Positions 11,881 through 24,900 of a DNA stretch of 64,000 nt are shown here, piece after piece (positions within the stretch are counted from its first letter, which is position 1; each line of letters begins with the position of its first letter). A program made the position numbers and the translations under genes. The notes beneath the pieces were generated by a model. It worked only from the letters and a program-made list of their open reading frames with translations, did no database searches and was not told the DNA's origin. The stretch lies in assembly GCA_026874595.1 (NCBI GenBank), contig CM049311.1, positions 53,137,676 to 53,201,675 of the forward strand. Direction: 5' to 3'. This DNA comes from Sipunculus nudus (Eukaryota; Annelida; Sipuncula; Golfingiida; Sipunculidae).

Positions 11881-13357
11881 GCGGGACTGAATTTTTGCGG
11901 TTTTTATATTTTTAAAAGTTTCACAGGGTTCCTTTTTCGCGCTCTATAATTGGTCTAGTAGTATATTTTATTATCAAAAATTATTTCATTAACCGGTGAT
12001 TTCACTTTTATCTAGGTCTACGATTTCTCTGTCCGGATATAGCATGTTCAAACATTCACAGACGGCTGAGCCGCCGCCTGCGGGAAGCATGATTGACCCC
12101 ACTGGCTGTAATAAGTTCAGGGCCGAGGCTCATTAAAAACAACTCACATGTTATTAAGGTGTGTCAAGAAACCAACCTGTAACTACAAAACCGTATATTA
12201 AGTTTGTTTAGGGAAACTGTCTTGATAAGGGTATCTTACTCCTGTTAATTAAAAGTCGAGTCGTAATCACCTGCTCAACCAACAAGGGACGCCTGTAGGT
12301 AGCCCCCTTGTTTCAGTATCGAAGACAGGGATGTGCCCAAATTAATTTGAGTGCCGTTTATGTTGCTAAATACTTCCAAATAAGTGGAAGAAGGAACCGT
12401 ATTCAGTTTCTTACAGTTAAAATCGGAGGCAAAACATAATATTCCACTGTTTTACGGCACTTTGGCCCCAAAATGAACTGTGACCCTTCAATAATATTCA
12501 AAATTCACGTTATCACTAGCCAATCATACATCGTTTGGTGAGTCATGATTTCACAGAATAAGCTCTTTATATAGTTACAAGGTGGCACAACACTAGCGGC
12601 TACGTTTACTACTTCATTGGCAAATTTTTTTCTTTAACATGACTAAATAAGGTACAATGTGAAAGAGTACTTCTACTCAATATTCATTTTAAGCGGCACT
12701 GGATGTCACTTAACTTGGCACACATACACGTAATTTTTAAATATTACTGCCCAGTGGGCACTGACACTTTCCAGTTTTTGCATCTAAGCTAACCGAATTT
12801 TTCAAAATAGGCCCTATCATTCTCCCTGAATCATTTAAAGTATATGCACCAGGCTCGATATGAACATCACTACGTAGCTGAAGATAAATCTCAACTGTCG
12901 CAAACTATTGGCAGCTTCTGAAATTAATGATCATGGTCTGATATATTTGCATTCAAAATTGCATGGTTTCAATTTCGTGGTCAGAGAGCGACCACGAATA
13001 TTGCAAATTTGAAACCACCGCAAATAAGAAGACAACCACAGTACCTCAGCTTTCCCAAATTCACAGAGATCATTGGTGCCTAAATGGGGGCTTCTGACCT
13101 TTTGAAATACAGACTTGCTCAAAATCAAATATGGGCAACAGAGTACAATTGGTGATTTTCTATTGCAGACACTATTTCAGACATATCTTCTTTAATATTA
13201 TTTGAACAAGTAGGATTTTCTTCATGCATATGGATAAAAACCTAATTCTGTTTGTCATAATTTTCATCTTTAACCTAAACTTTTCACCCATATGTAAACT
13301 AGTCCAGCACTACCAGAAATGCGAACCCTCTTAGGATCATTGTCCAACCACATCTAG

Positions 13358-14380
13358 CTGGGCCTCCAAGCCCAGGATAGGCTTCAGTGTTCACTTTGGG
13401 GTTGGTAGGCACTCATTTCTAATGATTTGGCAAATCTCTCATTATTTGAATGGTTCATTTTTCCCTTTACCTTGAAATGTGAATTCCTTAAGCACTTTTC
13501 CCATGGTAATATAGTATTTAATTTTTCACCAAAGCTTTTGAGCACTAGTTTTATCTGTTGCCATACATGTAGTTCCAAATATAAATGGACCTCGAGAAAT
13601 TGATGCACTAATTAGAGGTAAAATAATGGATTGTAAAGTGAAATGGATGTCCTACTGAGATCACAGATTGATTCATAAAACATGCAATGCATATTTGAAT
13701 GGTAACTATATGTAAATTGAACATAGATTGCAAAAATAAATAGGACCTCTGCTAATATATTCCTTAATCATGGCTCCCACACATCGACTTGTCTTGGGAG
13801 CACCGACAAGTGTACATGTATATACATTACTCACCCAGTCAATCACACAGCAATACAAGTAATCTGATTTAAAGTCTTAAAGGTGAACATAACAAATATA
13901 AATTGGCTTTAGCATATATAAATAGTTTATATTATAGATCAAATCAGGGTTATATCTATATTTATTAGCAGTCATTGTGTTTTCTTGATACAAGAGACAT
14001 GATTTATTGCATATCGGTAACCATATTGACATGGCATATAGATATGTACTGATATATTAATACAGTCCTAAATTGAACTTATGATAATTGCGTAATTAAC
14101 ATCTAGAATAGAATAGCAGAATATATCATGAAAAAGTTTTAAATGATCACTTTCTATGTCATCAGGAAAAATACAGGCCTGGTCAATGTAAAGGATTGCC
14201 TGTAGTAAATTTGATAAATAAGCTGATAAAATTTTCCAAAGTTATACAGATATATAAAACTTTCATAAATATACTTAAATATGATGTCTATATTTTTAAT
14301 CAAGTTTTGAATTTCAGAGGAATGTTTTAAAGTAAAAATTTCTGGAGGCACCATACATTCTTAGAGTAAAGAGGTATACC
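13358..14380. other. No feature recognised
   Basis: AT-rich unique sequence between the CTAG element and the foldback element. No coding potential, splice-consistent exon or tandem structure was seen. Confidence 0.55.
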
Positions 14381-15317
14381 TGGCAGGATTTAAGGTACTG
14401 GTTAGAAAACAATTTTTTTTGTGACCCTCACAATAGGAGGGCAAACATCACAAATAAGTCTACAGGTATATCAATGTATATATGTATAATATTCATAATA
14501 TACATCCTACTATCACAGGAAACATCACAAATAATTCTACAGTTCTATCAATGTATATATGTATCATATACATAATATACATCCTACTATCACAGGATAC
14601 TATCACAAATGGATGGAAACATCACAAACATGTTACCTCCCCCTGTCTGACCCATCTGTCCTGAGATGCCATCACAAATGGATGTAAATATCACAAACTT
14701 GTTAGCTCCCCCTGTATGACCCCTGTGTCATGAGATGCTATCACAAATGGATGTAAACATCACAAACATGTAAGCTCCCCCTGTCTGACCCCTGTGTCCT
14801 GTGATACTATCACAAATGGATGTAAACATCACAAACTTGTTAGCTCCCCCTATCTGACCCTATATCCACAGATACTATCACAAATGGATCGAAACATCAC
14901 AAACATGTTAGCTACCCCTGTCTCCCCCCTTTGTCCTGAGTTACTATCACAATTGGATGGAAACATCACAAACATGTTTGCTCCCCCTGTCTGACCCCTC
15001 TACAACTTTATGTGATGTTTCCATCCATTTGTGATGGCATCTCACGACAGAGGGGTCAGACAGGGGGAGGTAACATGTTTGTGACGTTTCCATCCATTTG
15101 TGATGGCATCTTAGGATAGAGGGGTCAGACAGTGGGATTTAACAAGTTTGTGATGTTTCCATCCATTTGTGATAGTATCCTGTGATAGTAGGATGTAAAT
15201 TATGTATATTATACATATTTACATTGATAGAACTGTAGAATTATTTGTGATGTTTGCCCCCGTATTGTGAGGGTCACAAAAAAAATTGTTTTCTAAACAG
15301 TACCTTAAATCGTGCCA
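14381..15317. mobile_element. Foldback element with inverted tandem blocks
   Basis: It is bounded by inverted ends TGGCAGGATTTAAGGTACTG (left) and TGGCACGATTTAAGGTACTG (reverse complement of the right). Pairing continues through GTGACCCTCACAATA and TACATCCTACTATCACAGGA for about 200 bp per arm. Inside, about six direct units of about 75 bp (ATCACAAATGGATG...CCCCCTGTCTGACCC) lie on the left. Two to three copies lie in reverse orientation on the right, with the turn at about 15000. It has no transposase and no clear target duplication. Confidence 0.8.
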
Positions 15318-16453
15318 CAAAAGGCTAAAAACCAAATACATGTACTGGATTCTTACACTTAAGTGCAACATTTGCTCTGTATTTTTAATGTTGTAGTTTT
15401 ATTCAAGGACAGTATTTGTTGATCACTAAAATTTAAGTCACATAGAAACTTCCAGATAAGAACTGACCATAATCATTAGATAACTTGATTTCAAAATCAA
15501 ATGAAAGATGTCTCAAATTATGTAGTAAAATATGACTTACCAAATGCAGGATCTAAAGCACAGACCTTGAATCTGTCACCTTCATCAAGTGTAATGGTAT
15601 TTAAAAATTTGAGTACTGAATTACATTCATCGGTTCCTGTACCTTAGCCCAATTTTGGAGAAAGTCATATGCAGTTTTTAGCTCAGTTGACTATTAAAGG
15701 GGCCTATTCCAGTATCTGATGTCTGTTAAAGAAAGATAACCCTTGGACCTTATATTACAATATCACCATCCAGTTGCTTATGTATCTAGTCCACAGGATG
15801 CAGACTATCACACAGAACAAATCTATAGTTCAGATGTAATATACTCAAAGTTTATTGATTAAATTTAACAGTGATAATATACAAGGTATTTGCTGTTACC
15901 CTTGTCTATCCGAACTATTAAATGCTTCTGTTCCCTCTAGCTCTGTCTGTTTCCTCTTAATCTCCTGTCCTACTTCCTGTCTCCTTTCTCTTTCTCAGCC
16001 CTCTGATCTAACCAATCTCCCCTCTCTGCTCTAACTCTCTAACTGCCTCCCTAAGTAGCTTGTCTCCCTTTCTAATATTTCCCTATCTTGTATTTCTCCT
16101 AGGCTACTATGATTATCATACTTTAAGGCTCACATGATTCCGATCAACAAAATTATGATGTGTGTCCAATGTGACCACCAGTGAATGTGTTCATGTTAAT
16201 GGAAATAAAAAGCTGCCAGTGAGTTTGTAAATGAGTGAACTTGAACTTTGACATCAGCTCAAATCTGCCAAAATATGAAATTAAACTCCTTAACTTTTGA
16301 AGTATTCCCCATTTTGTCCTTTAATATGACACACAATTTGTTTGCCAATTTCTTGGATCAGTTGGAAAACTGTTGAACTTGGCCAGGAACTTCAAGGTCA
16401 AATATGCTAAAATGGAAATTTTTTGTGAACCCCATAAATTGTTAAGTATTACA
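15318..16453. other. Mostly featureless, with a HINE-head remnant
   Basis: TTTTTAGCTCAGTTGACTAT at about 15675-15694 is the left half of the HINE hairpin without the rest. A pyrimidine-rich tract (CTCTGTCT/TCTCC) lies at 15925-16110. No gene was seen. Confidence 0.5.
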
Positions 16454-16794
16454 TTAGGCCAAAAAAATAAAAGGTATAGTTCTCAGGCACCGCCGGCATC
16501 AATTTTAAACCCCCGCATAAAAAATTTTTATTTTGATTTTCCAAAGTAAGTTACCATTTTGAGCTCCAGCCACTCGGACATTTCTTTCAAGAAGATAAAA
16601 TCATACACTTTCCTTTGTTATGTAGTACTTATACTTGTTTAGCAAAATAAATCTGTTATTATCATGCTTTTCCCTTATCATTTTACATTTTTATCGAAAC
16701 ATACCAAAAAATTAAAAATAAAAAAACCGCCCACCCTCATTGATTTCTGAAAAAAAGTGCCTGAGCACTATACCTTTTTTTTATTTTAGCCTAA
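16454..16794. mobile_element. MITE with about 38-bp terminal inverted repeats
   Basis: Left end TTAGGCCAAAAAAATAAAAG, then GTATAGTTCTCAGGCAC. The right end read in reverse is TTAGGCTAAAATAAAAAAAA, then GGTATAGTGCTCAGGCAC. The length is 341 bp with no coding capacity. The superfamily is not determined; TA/TTA target use is possible. Confidence 0.75.
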
Positions 16795-17111
16795 ATTTTT
16801 TATTCCCTAAAATTTTCTACCAACATTTTTCCACCAAGATCTTTGATTTGTTTGAAGACTAGTGACCTTGACCTTGGTCTTCATACTTCACTTGACCATG
16901 GTCAATTTTGTGGCCTTGCCTGTTGCGCAAAATGGTCTAGGTCAGCCCTTTCAGTATATATATTAGAGATCCATATCCAGATGATGAACTTTTAACTTAT
17001 GATGGTGGATTGGTTTATTAGGCAAAGATGTCTATTGTCAAATGCATTACAGGGTAGAGGGGCTAATTTATTATATAAGGTGCACATGTTTGGGGGGACT
17101 AGGGAAGTTTT

Positions 17112-18620
17112 GTTTTAGCTCAGCTGACTGTAAGTCATCTGAGCTATAGCAAGCACCCTTGTCCATTGTCAGTCTGGCTGTTCTATTGTCCAGCCATCTG
17201 TCCATTAACAGTGCGCAAATTGTAAACATTAGACCTAAAACTTCTAACTGTACATCCAGGGAGGTCCTGGGTAGATCTCCTTGGAAACCTGAAATTAGGT
17301 CATGATGAACTATATTTTTTACCCTCTTGCCAAAAACATGATTTTTTGCATCCAGACAGTCAGACAGGGCAAAATTGTATCAATTAGGCCTAGAATCACC
17401 TAAAATTCAGGGAGGTCCAAGGCAAATGTCCTTAGAAACCTTAAATTAGTTCACTGTGACCTATATTTTGCAATCTGTAGGAAAAGATGTCATATGAGCA
17501 CGGTGAATGTCAGATGGGCACAAATTGTATCTTTAAAGCCAAGAATCTTCTAACACAATATCCAGGGAGTTTTTAGGCAAGTCTCTTTCGAAACCTGAAA
17601 TTAGGTCATTGTAACCAATAATTTGCAGCCTAGGCTATGGGCCGAAAGTATGATTTTGTGCTACCAGACAGACAGGGCACAAATTGTATCCATTTACCCT
17701 GGAATCTTCTAATGTAAAATTCAGGGAGATCCTAGGTAAATGTCCTTGGAAACCTGAAATTAGGTAACTGTGACCTACATTTTGCAATCTATAGGAAAAG
17801 ATGTCATATGAGCACCATGAAATTCAGATGGGCACAAATTGTATCTGTAAAGCCAAGAATCTTCTAACGCAATATCCAGGGAGTTTCTAGGCAAGTCTCT
17901 TTCAAAACCTGAAATTAGGTCATTGTTACCAATAATTTGCAGCCTAGGCTATGGGCCGATAGCATGATTTTGTGCTGCCAGACAGATGGGGCACAAAATG
18001 TATCCATTTATCCTAGAATCATCTCCTCTAATGTAAGATTCAGGGAGATCCTAGGTAAACGTCCTTGGAAACCTGAAATTAGGTCACTGTGACCTATATT
18101 TTGTGACCTTTTAGGAAAAAGATGTCCTATGAGCACCAAGAATGTCAGATGGGCACAAATTGTATGTATTAGGCCTAGAATCTTCTAGCGCAACATCCAG
18201 GGAGCTTCTAGGCAAATCTCTTTGGAAACCTGAAATAAGGTCACAGTGAGCTAATAGCTATAGGCTATATCCTGTGAGCTATGAGCCAAAAATATGAATT
18301 TGAGCACCCAGAGAGACAAAATACAAATTTTCCTTTGTATCTCCGATTGTAAAGTTTAGGGAGGTCATTGACAAGTCTCCTTTGAAACCTGAAATTAGGT
18401 AACTGAATTCTTATAGTACATATCAAATACAGTCAGATAGGGCACAAATTGTATCCTTAAGCCCAAAAATCTTCTAACACAACATTTAGGGCACAAATTG
18501 TATGCATTAGCCCTAGACTCTTCTAACATAAATTCAGGCAGTTCCTTTGCAAATCTCTTTTGAAACCTGAAATTAGGGCATGGTGACCTATATATTTGAG
18601 CTCCTACCTGCTATAAATAT
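17112..18620 (+). mobile_element. HINE-like element copy G with 158-bp tandem monomers
   Basis: Hairpin AGCTCAG...CTGAGCT at 17117-17145, followed by a poor GTCY tract. Then come seven or more monomers of about 155-164 bp, each with GGGCACAAATTGTAT, CAGGGAG and CTGAAATTAGGTCA. Alternate monomers are more alike, giving a dimer of about 313 bp. Monomer size is like the roughly 160-bp satellites known inside bivalve HINEs. No 3' GACCCATGGGTC end was found, so the right edge is uncertain. Confidence 0.65.
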
Positions 18621-18845
18621 TGTATGCACCCTAAAATATTTTTTTTCTGCTGCCCTGTAATATTTTAATGCCTGCTCCCTCTTGACAACAACATAATGGG
18701 CTGACCTTGACCAGACTCAGAAATAGGTCACTCTAACCTACAGATGTTTATCTTAAATTTCATTTTGAGCTATTTTAGTATACATCATAAATGGTTTTAT
18801 TCCCCAATAAATCATGTTACATTTATTATGTTAACTTATTGGCAG

Positions 18846-18872
18846 GTCAGGTCATAAGAGAAGAAGGACACC
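18846..18872 (+). other. GOLGB1: 5' UTR part of the first coding exon
   Basis: The sequence ttggcag just before 18846 is a plausible though pyrimidine-poor acceptor, so the exon probably begins here and an upstream non-coding exon should exist. An in-frame TAA at 18855-18857, 15 nt before the ATG, fixes 18873 as the first usable start. The ATG context has A at -3. The upstream exon and the promoter could not be recognised in 1-18800, which is mostly repeats. Confidence 0.5.
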
Positions 18873-18953
18873 ATGTGGGGACGTCTAACGAATCTGGCAC
18901 AGACTGTGCAAGAGGGGATGGGAGGACTGGTGGAGGAAGAGCAAGGGGAACAG
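18873..18953 (+). CDS. GOLGB1: Exon 1 (residues 1-27)
   Basis: Encodes the N-terminal 27 residues: a short amphipathic-looking segment (MWGRLTNLAQTVQEGMGG) followed by an acidic LVEEEQGEQ tail. It is preceded by an in-frame stop and ends at the donor CAG|GTAAGG, phase 0. The RL..LA..V.E..G spacing is shared with the start of vertebrate giantin. A 30-bp minisatellite begins about 3 nt after the donor. The apparent read-through frames into it are repeat artefacts. Confidence 0.75.
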
Positions 18954-21900
18954 GTAAGGGAGAAAACAGTGAAATGTGTGTCATGGAGGGACAATACAGT
19001 GAATTGTGTGTCATGGAGGGAGAAAACAGTGAAATGTGTGTCATGGAGGGACAATACAGTGAATTGTGTGTCATGGAGGAAGAAAACAGTGAAATGTGTG
19101 TCATGGAAGGAGAATACAGTGAATTGTGTGTCATGGAGGGAGAAAACAGTGAAATGTGTGTCATGGAGGGAGAATACAGTGAATTGTGTGTCATGGAGGG
19201 AGAAAACAGTGAAATGTGTGTCATGGAGGGAGAAAACAGTGAAATGTGTGTCATGGAGGGAGAATACAGTGAATTGTGTGTCATGGAGGGAGAATACAGT
19301 GGAATTTTTTATTTATTTTACATGGATTGTAAAACTAGTTATAATGACTAGTACGAGGCACTCTCCATGGCTTGGATGTTGGCGCTCAGTAGTCGGTAAT
19401 GGAATGTGTGTCATGAAGGGAGAATACAGTGAATTGTGTGTCATGGAGGGAGAATACAGTGAATCGTGTGTCATGGATGGAGAATAAAGTGGATTTTTTT
19501 TTTATTTAAAATAGGATTGTAAAACTAGTTATAATAACTAATACGAGGCACTCTACATGGCTTGGATGTTGGCGCTCAGTAGTGGGTAATGGAATGTGTG
19601 TCATGGAGGGATAATAGTGTGAGATGTGTGTCATGGAGGGAGAATACAGTGAATTGTGTGTCATGGAGGGAGAATACAGTGGAATTTTTTATTTATTTTA
19701 CATGATTTGTAAAACTAGTTATAATAACTAATACGAGGCACTCCCCATGGCTTGGATGTTGGCGCTCAGTAGTTGTTAATGGAATGTGTGTCATGGAGGG
19801 AGAATACTGTAAGATGTGTGTCAAAGAGGGAGAATACAGTGAATTGTGTGTCATGGAGGGAGAATACAGTCTAATATTTTATTTATTTTACATGGATTGT
19901 AAAACTAGTTATAATAACTAATATGAGGCACTCTCCATGGCTTGGATGTTGGCGCTCAGTAGTCGTTAATGGAATGTGTGTCATGGAGGGAGAATACTGT
20001 AAGATGTGTGTCAAAGAGGGAGAATACAGTGAATTGTGTGTCATGGAGGGAGAATACAGTCGAATTTTTTATTTATTTTACATGGATTGTAAAACTAGTT
20101 ATAATAACTAATACGAGGCACTCTCCATGGCTTGGATGTTGGCGCTCAGTAGTCGTTAATGGAATGTGTGTCATGGAGGGAGAATACTGTGAGATGTGTG
20201 TCATGGAGGAAGAATACAGTCAAATGTGTGTCATGAAGGGAGAATACAGTCAAATGTTTGTCATAGAGGGAGAATACAGTAAATATTTTTGTCATAGATG
20301 GATCTGATCTTATGTCAGTGCACCAGTTCTTACCAAGCATTGCCTTTTTATTTTAAATTTATCATAAAATCCAGGAAATCATGTGATGTGATCTAAAAAG
20401 AGAAATTAATTCTCTCTTAATTAAAAATGGAATATCATGTGATTTGTTTGCTTTATATGAGAATTTTTTAAAGTGTAATAATAATGGTATTCTAACTCAA
20501 GTTTGAATTTGTAAAGGAGCATGGATGACCTTGCATTGCATGAGTAAACAGAAGGAAAGGAAATAGTTTGTAATGAACTTTGAAAAAAAAGTATGACTCA
20601 TGGTACAACATATGCCTGTTTTATGTGATATGCAATTTGTTCTATCTCCACATCTCTAATTTACAGTGCATGTGCTGACTGATGAATTCACTGAACAGTG
20701 TTACTGTGTTAGAAAGTTCTGAGAAATTGATTTGGGAGACAATTATTGATGAAATTTGTATATTGCCGGCAGGTATATGGGGAAAATAATGTTACAGTAC
20801 AGGATATTTTTCCTATAAGAAATGATGTAGACCTTGATAATTTGCTGATTGCATCTTTATTAGAAGTGAAAGTAACCACATGAAAGCACTGACAGTCAGC
20901 ATAAGGAGCATTTCTCTATGGTCTTGTAATGTATGGTAACTGTCAAATTGTCCTGTGACATTTACATTGCTTAGTGCATTGAAGACTTGGTGTATGAAAA
21001 CATTTCTGCCCTTGCTTCAGTGCATGCTGACCTTTTAACATTTTTTTAGTGCATGACCCACAGATTATCTGATGGCCAGACAGTTTGACATATGGTGGTC
21101 AGTTATTCACACTTTATTGTATTTGTCGATACAGAATGATACAGAAACAAGTAACTCTGAGGGCCTTAACAGCTACTTGTAATTGTAATGTTTCAAACAC
21201 TCTGAAATCTTAATTTTTTTCCCAGAAGTTATTTGCAGCCTATGTCATGAAATTTGTAGAGCTTATTGGTGTTTGATAAGTGTATACTACTTGTATTACT
21301 GGACAGTTCTTAAATAACAGTTTGAGACAACAGTGAGGTTAGAGTTGTATTCTCTTTACATGGCTGTCCATAAAGACTTGTTTATTATAACTTGATTAAA
21401 AAGTAAATGAAGGATGCTTTATTCTCAGAGACCTGTTAAAACAAACAAACTATACAGTGATTTTCTACAGATCAAAATATACAGAACAGCCTATCAAACT
21501 ATCACCCCAGTTAGTGAAAGTGGAGCTCTTGCATATTTGGTTAACTTTTCATCTGAGCATTTTGAAGTACATAGGTTGAACGGATTAACTTCAAATATGC
21601 CAGTCTTACAGACTGGTTATATTTTGGTTAAGAAAGCATCCCTTCATGTGCTTGCTCATCTTTCTGTCTTTTAACCAAAGGTGCCTTTTTTTTACCTAGG
21701 ATTCTTACCTTAGTCTCTTCCTGGCAAAATCTGCACATGCTTAATGAGTTAAGACTAAGTAGTCACAAGACTTAAAATTTAAAGTATTTTATGCACTTTT
21801 GTGGTGCTTTTGTTGTATAAAGATAAAACCTGGGGCCTTCTTAGCTGTTCTTTCTTTTAATCACAACCGTATTTCCTTGATTAGATGCAAGGCCTTAAAA

Positions 21901-24900
21901 AGTAGCCAGCCTTATTTAGTCTCTGGGGCAAAGCAATGTATCAGAAAAACAAAAGCCGGCCCAGAAGCTCAGAGTCACAGTAGTTTCCATATTTGCCGCC
22001 AGATGTCCTTTTTCCTGTCTCTATAACTGGTTTATTTTTGATAAAAATGACCAGATGTTTTTGTATGAATTTTTGGTTTTAGTTGATAATATGTTAAATT
22101 CCTGCATATATCTTTCTTTCGATCCTATGTGCATGCCTGTTTGTTTCCATAAGGGACACCAAATTTTCCTGATATATCCATTATGTTTGAAGCATAACAT
22201 TTTGCCTTCATATCATACATTTTGTTTTATAAAATTACTTTTTCTCTTAATATTGCTAACACTCCTTCTGTACATTATCTGTATGTTTTCTATTAGGAGC
22301 CTGTACAATTCAGGTATGGGAAGCTCCTTAAAAGATCCAAATAATTATCTGTTGCAAAAGGATGTTGGTGCTGCCATTTTATCAATTGGGTTAAACAATG
22401 TCATTTCAGCAACAATTTTATCAGTAAGATACACAGGTTGTTCAGTTTGCTTTTGGCACCACCTGGTGGTGACTGTTAGAAGCATACATCCATTGAAATA
22501 TCAATATACAATCTACCACCTACATATTGATATAGAATGGTAAACAAAAATATATTGTACAGTCATACCAGTATGCATCAGAACATCAACAATAGTTTGA
22601 CATATTTAAAACAGATGGCAGCACCTGCAGTCCCCTGATATTACAATACTAGAAGGGTAAAATCAATGTGATGTGTAAGTTTAACATATTTAGATAAAGA
22701 TGAATGTAACATCAGTATGACAATGCTTAAAAGAACAAGCTTGCTTCCAAACCATATGCAAAGTATGTGCCAGATATAACCAAAAAACATGCTTCAGAGA
22801 TAATGGTAAGAGTCATAAACAGCATTTACTATTGTCAACAATTATACATTCTGTGGAATATTCCCAGCAGTAAATGTAACATACCAGTATATACCAGGTT
22901 GGAAATGCTTGAATAAACTATGTCAAGCTGAATTAGTCTAAAGTTGGCATAATAGTGTCATTAAAACGAGTTACTCGGTGCTGTTATACATAACATCCCT
23001 TTTTATTTCAACGGAATCAATATTACAAGTTGTACGTGGTGCACAGTAAATGGTAGAGCCACCCTATGTTCAGTCTATACAAGATTTTTTTCTCAGACAA
23101 AATCATGTCATACATTTTTAGCTCAGCTGACTATAAGTCATCTGAGCTATAGTCATGGTCCATTGTCCGTCATCCGTCCGTCTGTCTGTCCGTCCGTCTG
23201 TCCGTCCGTCCGTCTGTCTGTCTGGATGTCCGTCCGTAAGACTGGCACGTTTCGACACCGTTGGACCTACGAATCTGAATTTTGGCATACAGTTAGATGT
23301 CCCCAAAATCTCCTACCATGCCAAAAATTGGGTCAATAGGACTTCGTTCCTTAGAGATATTAAGGAAAAACCTCAATTTTTTATTAGAAATCTATTTTCA
23401 CACTTCAGGACTGCCTAATATCAAAACCACTCATCCGGTTTTCTTCATATTTACCATAAATATTCCTCTATATAGTTCCTATGTACATGCCAGATATTAA
23501 GTCAGTATTATATAATTTAAAAAAGTTATGGGCCCAAACATAATGGACTTTGTAAAAAAGTCAGGAAGATATTTGGTCACTTAAGACCAAAAGTGTTAAA
23601 GGTAGGGACTTTTTTCCAGTAATACACTTTAATTAATCAAAATTTAATTGTATACCAAAAATTAGATCAAAATTTGTTAAATTTTTTTAAATATTGGCAA
23701 AAATATAAAATTGGTACCTTAAATTTTGCCCAACTTTGGCCATGGCACGTTTTTTTCCTGTAAGTACTGTGGATTTAATTTTCACACCATGTATACATAA
23801 GGATTTAATCTGTTAAAATCTGAAATTTGAAAATAAAAGCTGCAAAATTAGGCTAGTTATTGAATTTTTTTGGAGGCTCTTGTTGTATTCCCTTACATTG
23901 TCAAGCAGACTCCACTTTGATGACTGTAGGTCATTCAGTGCACATCTCTATGCTCCCCAGGCTGTTGACATAATTTTAGATGTCCCCAAAATCTCCTACC
24001 ATACCGAAAATTGGGTCATTAGGACTTTGTTCCTTCGAGATATTAAAGAAAAAAACTCCATTTTCCATAAAAAAAGCACTTCAAGGCTGCCTAATATCAA
24101 AACCACTGATCTGTTTTTGATCGTATTTAGTATTCACATTCTTTTATACATTTTCTATGAACATACCAAAAATTAGGTCAGTATTGGGTATTATTTTGAA
24201 GTTATGGGCCAAAACATAATGCAATTTTTTTTAAAATCAGGAAATATATTTACTCACCTAACATGAGAATTGCTGAACCTAGAGACTTTTTTTCAGGAAT
24301 ATAACTTTATTTAATCAAGATTCAATTGTTTACCCAAAATTAGATCTGAATTTTGCAAATTTTTCAAGTTATTAGCATAAATAAAAAATCAATACCTTAA
24401 ATTTTGTCCAACTTTGGCACTGTTGATTTAATTTTCCCAGCATATATGCATAAGGATTTAATCTTTTAAAATCTGAACTTTCAAAAGAAATTGATAGGAT
24501 TGAATAGCTTTTATTCATGTTTTCATACACCATGTCAAGTGTTGTTTACATCTAGCCCACCTAGTAGTACAACCTTCACTTGCATTATGTAACCCACCCC
24601 AGGCAGCTTACCTTGGCCCAGCTTGGCCACTACTAGCAGGCTGCCCCTCTGCCCTGCACTCATCCCCCCTCAAGCTGGTTCATAAACTAGATGAATGTTA
24701 TAATTTTTCTGCATTTTATATTATTCTTGGACATGCTACATTTTAGATTTTGTATTGAACCACCAGGGTTACAATGATTAAAGTGTACATTTAATTGTGT
24801 CCACAAAGTGGTGTATTGCTGTGAAAGTGTGGATGTTCATTGTTTGTCCCTCATTCAACCAACAGTGTGTATACTTTATTTGAAAAGATGTTTTATTTTA

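Larger units (their letters stand above)
10601..13357 (+). mobile_element. Helitron-like element ending in CTAG, copy 1
   Basis: The 5' end AGGGCCCTGCTTGACAA is followed by CCTATAGTGATCA and GTCC/TTCC repeats. The 3' end is CATTGTCCAACCACATCTAG. The same ends occur in copy 2 (40878-43434). Between them are about 145-bp monomers beginning GATAACTCAACAACAAC and containing TTCACAGGGATGATTGG. A GGGCCC-type word lies inverted near both ends of copy 2. CTAG termini without obvious TIRs fit a Helitron, but no replication protein is encoded. Confidence 0.6.

Noticed and set aside
18791-19487. Overlapping repeat-protein frames (186 and 204 codons on +, 145 on -)
   Set aside because: They arise from the 30-bp minisatellite. 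The first 27 codons of one frame are the real exon 1, and the rest is read-through past a good donor.
18954-20300. CRISPR-like array of regular repeats
   Set aside because: The units are contiguous without unique spacers, in an intron of an animal gene. It is an ordinary minisatellite.
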